Assembly (NCBI GenBank): GCA_963712465.1 | Contig: CAVQHY010000008.1 | Span: 558,001 to 622,000, forward strand | Length of the DNA stretch: 64,000 bases | Direction of reading: 5' to 3' | Source: CAVQHY01 sp963712465 | GTDB lineage: Bacteria > Actinomycetota > Thermoleophilia > Gaiellales > Gaiellaceae | Part shown: positions 60,986-64,000 of the stretch, one piece after another | How the letters are laid out: each line of letters opens with the position of its first letter | Numbering within the stretch: the stretch's first letter is position 1 | Program-made: the position numbers and the translations under genes | Notes under the pieces: generated by a model | Database searches by the model: none | What the model was told of the DNA's origin: nothing | The model's input: the letters and a program-made list of their open reading frames with translations, nothing else

Positions 60986-62409
60986 ACCTCCATCCTCACC
61001 GGCTCCTCGGCGAGAGGGAGCGCGAGGGCGAACGACGCCCCCTGGCCTGGACGGGACTCCGCCCAGATGCGTCCGCCGTTCGACTCGGCGAAACCGCGCG
61101 CGACCGCGAGGCCGAGGCCGGATCCTCGTCCCTCCTCCGCCCCCGCGCCCTGCTGGAACGGCTCGAAGATGAGCTCGAGCTCGTCTTCGGCGATCCCCGG
61201 GCCCTGGTCGACGACGCGCACGATGACCTCCTTGCGCGTGCTCGTGGCGCGGACGTGCACCCGGCCGCCGGGCGGGGAGAACCTGAGCGCGTTCTCGAGC
61301 ATGTTGACGAGCACCTGCTCGATCTGGACGGGGTCCGCCTCGACGAGAGGAATGTCTACCGGAAGCGAGACGTCGATCAGCTCGTCGTCGGGGCCGAGCT
61401 GTGCGAGCGCCTGCGCGATCAGCTCGTCAACGGGATGGAGCTGCTTGCGCATCTCGGCTGCGCCCGCCTGCAGCCGGGACAGATCGAGCAGGTTGCCGAC
61501 GATCCGGTCGAGCCGCCTGACCTCCACGCGGATGGTCTCGAGCAGCTCCTCGCGCTCGCCGCTCCCAAGCTCGAGGCTGCCGCTGCCGAGACTGTCCGCC
61601 GCCACGCGGATCGCCGTGAGCGGCGAGCGCAGGTCGTGGCTGACTGCCCGCAGGACCGCCGTCTTGATCGAGTCGCTCTGCCGAAGCGCCTCCGCGGCGA
61701 CGGCCTGACGACCGAGTCGATCGCGTTCTGTTGCGATCGCGATCAAGGAGGCCAACGCAGGCAGGAAGCGGCGCCGGATCTCGAGATTCGGCTCCGCCCC
61801 CTCCCTGACGAAGAGCGTCCCGATCCGTTCGTCGCCGGCCCGCAGCTCGAGCGGCGACTCGCCGACCGGCGGCTCGCCGAGCAAGCCGACCTCGATCCGC
61901 GCCGTCTTGACCCGGAGGACTCCGGCCAGGGATTCGGCGCTCCGATCCAGCTCGGCCGAGATGTCCCCGCCCTGCAGGAGGCTGGTGGCGATCTCTGCCA
62001 GAAGAGCCTCCTCCTGCTCGCGCTGCTCCGCCTCGTCGGCACGGCGGCGCGCGCGGGCCGCCAAGTCGCTGACGAGCACGCCGGTCGCCAGATACACGAC
62101 GAGGGCGGCCCAGTTCGACTCGTCTGCGATCGTGAGCGTGTACAGCGGCGGCAGGAAGAAGAAGTTGAAAGCGAGCATGCTCGCGATCGAGAGGCCGATC
62201 GCGTACACGCGGCCCCAGATCACGGCAACGGGGAGAATCGCGAAGAGGTAGAGCACTCCAAGGCTGAGGATGGGCACGACCGGCTTGAGCGCGTAGACCA
62301 GTCCGGTGACGACGGCGAGCGCGGCCGCGCTCGCCACCACCCCGCTGAGGTGCCGCTCCCGAGGCGACGCCTTTGCCACCGTGTGATCGAGGCGCCGGAG
62401 CGGATTCAC
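60982..62409 (-). CDS. kdpD: Sensor histidine kinase, KdpD C-terminal type (DUF4118)
   Basis: 475 residues from GTG 62409; an upstream TTG (62418) lies inside the -10 region. About four membrane helices (residues 25-115) of DUF4118 type with FNFFFLPPLYTLTI, a GAF-like region, H-box VSHDLRSPLTAIR, N-box NMLENALRFSPP, and GSGLGLAVARGFAE. It lacks the N-terminal KdpD and Usp domains of full KdpD (about 890 residues), which are encoded separately at 52489. Confidence 0.92.
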   Translation of the reverse strand: MNPLRRLDHTVAKASPRERHLSGVVASAAALAVVTGLVYALKPVVPILSLGVLYLFAILPVAVIWGRVYAIGLSIASMLAFNFFFLPPLYTLTIADESNWAALVVYLATGVLVSDLAARARRRADEAEQREQEEALLAEIATSLLQGGDISAELDRSAESLAGVLRVKTARIEVGLLGEPPVGESPLELRAGDERIGTLFVREGAEPNLEIRRRFLPALASLIAIATERDRLGRQAVAAEALRQSDSIKTAVLRAVSHDLRSPLTAIRVAADSLGSGSLELGSGEREELLETIRVEVRRLDRIVGNLLDLSRLQAGAAEMRKQLHPVDELIAQALAQLGPDDELIDVSLPVDIPLVEADPVQIEQVLVNMLENALRFSPPGGRVHVRATSTRKEVIVRVVDQGPGIAEDELELIFEPFQQGAGAEEGRGSGLGLAVARGFAESNGGRIWAESRPGQGASFALALPLAEEPVRMEV

Positions 62410-62416
62410 GGGCGAC

Positions 62417-62422
62417 AATCTA
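62417..62422 (-). promoter_or_regulatory. -10 box TAGATT of a leaderless promoter (kinase)
   Basis: Minus strand TAGATT, 7 bases, GTG 62409. No direct-repeat operator is seen here, so the sensor genes look constitutive. Confidence 0.5.
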
Positions 62423-62509
62423 GCGGCGCCGGTGACACGCGCCGGCAGCGCTGGTCGCCTACAAGAGCAGTGATGTCCGTGGCGTCACGATAGGAATGTG
62501 AGGGCGACG

Positions 62510-63067
62510 CTACGTCCCGGGATCGTGCGCCCATTCGGGCTCGGGGTCCACGCCTACCCCGTCAGCGACGCGGTTGATGTAGTTGAAGTACCCGATCACC
62601 TGGATCGCGTCCGAGATCGTGGCGTCCTCGTAGCCGAGCCCTCGCAGCCGCTCGACGTCGCCGGCGCTCACCGCGGCCGGACGGAGCGTGAGCGCCACGG
62701 CGAAGTCGCAGAGCGCGCGCCGCGCCGGATCGAGGGCGGCGTCGCGATAGTCCACGCACACCTGGTCTGCGAGCTCGTGTGTTGCGCCCTCGGCACGGAG
62801 GTCGTCGGCGTGCGCGCGGATTCAGTAGTGACAGTCGTTCGCGTGCGAGACGACGACCGCGAGCAGCTCCCGGTCGGCCCGGTCGAGCCCGGACGGCCCG
62901 TGCATGATCTCGCGGTAGAGGTCCATCGAGCGTCTGAGGACGCCCGGGCGCAGGCTCATGGCCTTGACGATGTTGAACACCTTCCCCGCGCGTCCCACCG
63001 CCGCCTCGTACTCGCGCGCGAGCTCCTCGTCGGCCTCGTCCGTCTCGATCAGGCGCAGGAAGGGCAC
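62510..63067 (-). CDS. Probable selenoprotein, AhpD-like peroxidase-related enzyme
   Basis: 185 residues from GTG 63067 if the in-frame TGA at 62822-62824 is read as selenocysteine (residue 82). Before it: FLRLIETDEADEELAREYEA, GKVFNIVKAMSLRPGVL and VVVSHANDCHY. After it, same frame, no other stop: IRAHADDLRAEGATHELADQ, then FAVALTLRPAAVSAGDVERL and QVIGYFNYINRVADG. Both parts belong to one carboxymuconolactone decarboxylase/AhpD-like domain. The TGA falls exactly on the second redox Cys of the CxxC-x3-H motif, giving Cys79-His-Tyr-Sec82 and His86. Reduces peroxides or acts as a thiol/selenol oxidoreductase. Confidence 0.82.
62784..62806 (-). promoter_or_regulatory. Candidate bacterial SECIS hairpin
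   Basis: From base 16 to base 38 after the TGA the RNA folds: CCUC pairs GAGG around the loop CGUGCC, with two or three further pairs below an A-G mismatch. The loop starts 25 bases after the TGA and has G at its second position, as bacterial SECIS elements do. The fold was judged by eye. Confidence 0.55.
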
Positions 63068-63084
63068 GGCGGGATTCTGACGGA

Positions 63085-63090
63085 TAGTGT
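63085..63090 (+). promoter_or_regulatory. -10 box TAGTGT of a leaderless promoter (HAD gene)
   Basis: TAGTGT, 8 bases, GTG 63099; this favours 63099 over the GTG at 63087, which overlaps the box. Confidence 0.45.
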
Positions 63091-63098
63091 CAGAGGCC

Positions 63099-63758
63099 GT
63101 GGCGCCGGCCATCGACGCGGTCATCTTCGACCTGGACGGCGTGCTCGTCGACTCCGAGCACGTCTGGGACGAGATCCGCGAGGAGCTCGCGCGCGAGCGC
63201 GGCGGCCGCTGGCACGACGGCGCGCAGCGGGACATGATGGGAATGAGCTCACCGGAGTGGTCGCGCTACATGCACGACGTGATCGGGCTTCGCGAGCCTC
63301 CCGAGGAGATCGACCGCGAGGTTGTACGCCGCCTCGCGGCCCGCTACCGCGACGAGCTCCCGCTGATCGAGGGTGCGCGTGTGGCGGTCGAGCGGCTCGC
63401 GGCCCGCTGGCCGCTCGCGATCGCGTCGTCGTCCAACCGGGCGATCATCGATCTCGTCCTCGAGCTCTCGGGGCTCGCCCGCCTGTTCGACGCAACCGTG
63501 TCGTCGGAGGAGGTTGCGTGCGGCAAGCCCGCCCCCGACGTGTACCTGGAGGCCGCGCGCCGCCTGCACGTCGAGCCCGGGCGATGCGCCGCGATCGAGG
63601 ACAGCCGCAACGGCATCCTCGCCGCGAAGGCGGCCGCGATGAGGGTGCTCGCGATTCCGAACCGCCGCTATCCGCCCGGCGAGGATGCACTCGCCGGGGC
63701 CGACGTAGTTCTCGCAAGCGTGGACGAGCTCGAGCCGGCCGTCGTGGCCGGAGCCTGA
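63099..63758 (+). CDS. HAD-superfamily hydrolase, beta-phosphoglucomutase-like
   Basis: 219 residues from GTG 63099. Motif I FDLDGVLVDSEHVW near residue 10, helical C1 cap (about 20-85), motif II ASSSNRAIID, motif III Lys in CGKPAPDVYLEAARRL, and motif IV IEDSRNGILAAKAA. It fits sugar-phosphate phosphatases and beta-phosphoglucomutases. Divergent from the selenoprotein gene. Confidence 0.88.
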   Translation: MAPAIDAVIFDLDGVLVDSEHVWDEIREELARERGGRWHDGAQRDMMGMSSPEWSRYMHDVIGLREPPEEIDREVVRRLAARYRDELPLIEGARVAVERLAARWPLAIASSSNRAIIDLVLELSGLARLFDATVSSEEVACGKPAPDVYLEAARRLHVEPGRCAAIEDSRNGILAAKAAAMRVLAIPNRRYPPGEDALAGADVVLASVDELEPAVVAGA

Positions 63759-63866
63759 CCAGCCACACCCAGTCGGACCCTCCCGGGCGGGGACCACGAG
63801 GCTAGCGGGCGCGGGCGCACAGAAGGTGCGCGAAACCGTGACAAGAGCGCGGCTCGCGATCGAGGG

Positions 63867-64000
63867 TCAGTCGACGCGTCCGACCAGGACGCAGCCGTTG
63901 TGGCCGCCGAGGCCCATCGCGTTCGACACCGCCACGTCGATCGAAGCCTCACGCGCGACGTTCGGCACGTAGTCGAGATCGCAGAGAGGATCGGGCGTCT
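63867..64000 (-). CDS. fabF: 3-oxoacyl-ACP synthase II, C-terminal part (partial)
   Basis: Only the last 44 codons are in the window; the frame runs off the right edge. The ending SNAMGLGGHNGCVLVGRVD is the C-terminal signature of FabF-type condensing enzymes, with the catalytic-core Gly-rich strand. The preceding DPLCDLDYVPNVARE also fits. It converges on the HAD gene. Confidence 0.85.
   Translation of the reverse strand, partial: TPDPLCDLDYVPNVAREASIDVAVSNAMGLGGHNGCVLVGRVD

Noticed and set aside
62498..63805. A 435-codon + strand ORF opposite the AhpD-like gene
   Set aside because: Shadow frame: no domain, and it turns into Arg-rich sequence across the HAD gene. Its existence does not explain the family match on the minus strand.
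63815..63831. Hairpin GCGCAC-AGAAG-GTGCGC between the HAD gene and fabF
   Set aside because: Only a 6-bp stem without a T-tract; possible weak terminator but not distinguishable from chance in GC-rich DNA.

Overview
The window is about 64 kb of very GC-rich, gene-dense bacterial DNA. Start codons are often GTG, and neighbouring genes commonly overlap by 4 bases (ATGA, GTGA). Gene content fits a high-GC actinobacterium: a PspA/PspAA/PspAB/HtpX stress module, arginine genes with argR inside the cluster, many UspA proteins and a kdp potassium system. A Thermoleophilia-like lineage is my guess from overall character and is not proven. Many genes carry a TAnnnT -10 box only 6-8 bases before the start codon, which points to widespread leaderless transcripts.

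Layout. 1-13551: a long, tightly coupled + strand catabolic operon. It holds a phosphotriesterase-family hydrolase, a 39-residue peptide, a Dpp/Opp-type ABC transporter without a visible binding protein, a cupin, an M24 peptidase-like enzyme, an MFS carrier and five oxidoreductases. A fossil C-terminus of an alcohol dehydrogenase lies among them. 13680-17673: three acyl-CoA genes (enoyl-CoA hydratase, acyl-CoA dehydrogenase, ADP-forming acyl-CoA ligase). 17710-21903: tRNA-Ala, a zinc alcohol dehydrogenase, then pspA-pspAA converging on a hypothetical gene, pspAB and htpX. 22074-27603: diheme lipoprotein cytochrome c, HAD phosphatase, FUSC membrane protein, serS and tRNA-Ser; the tRNA is flanked by two gene remnants. 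28035-39606: mixed genes (homocysteine methyltransferase, modular cell-wall hydrolase, beta-propeller protein, ilvA, sixA, DUF72, vapBC) and a frameshifted NHL/PKD/RTX gene.

39650-51651: arginine and lysine biosynthesis. carB-carA run left; argC-J-B-D-R-G-H and lysA run right. The two arms share an AT-rich gap of about 30 bases that looks like an ArgR-controlled double promoter. argF is absent here. CarB lacks its usual C-terminal allosteric domain.

52489-62409: a complete but rearranged kdp region, all on the minus strand: sensor kinase core, kdpE, two UspA genes, a membrane protein, a 27-residue peptide, kdpF, kdpA, kdpC, kdpB and a free-standing KdpD N-terminal domain. Three promoters in this region share one architecture: two direct-repeat hexamer pairs exactly 32 bp apart, then 11 bp to a TAnnnT box. 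This is most simply read as a KdpE regulon.

62510-63067: an AhpD-like peroxidase-related protein whose reading frame is interrupted by one TGA exactly at the second position of its redox motif (Cys-His-Tyr-TGA). A hairpin at SECIS distance follows. This is very probably a selenoprotein. The window ends in the 3' part of a fabF-like gene.
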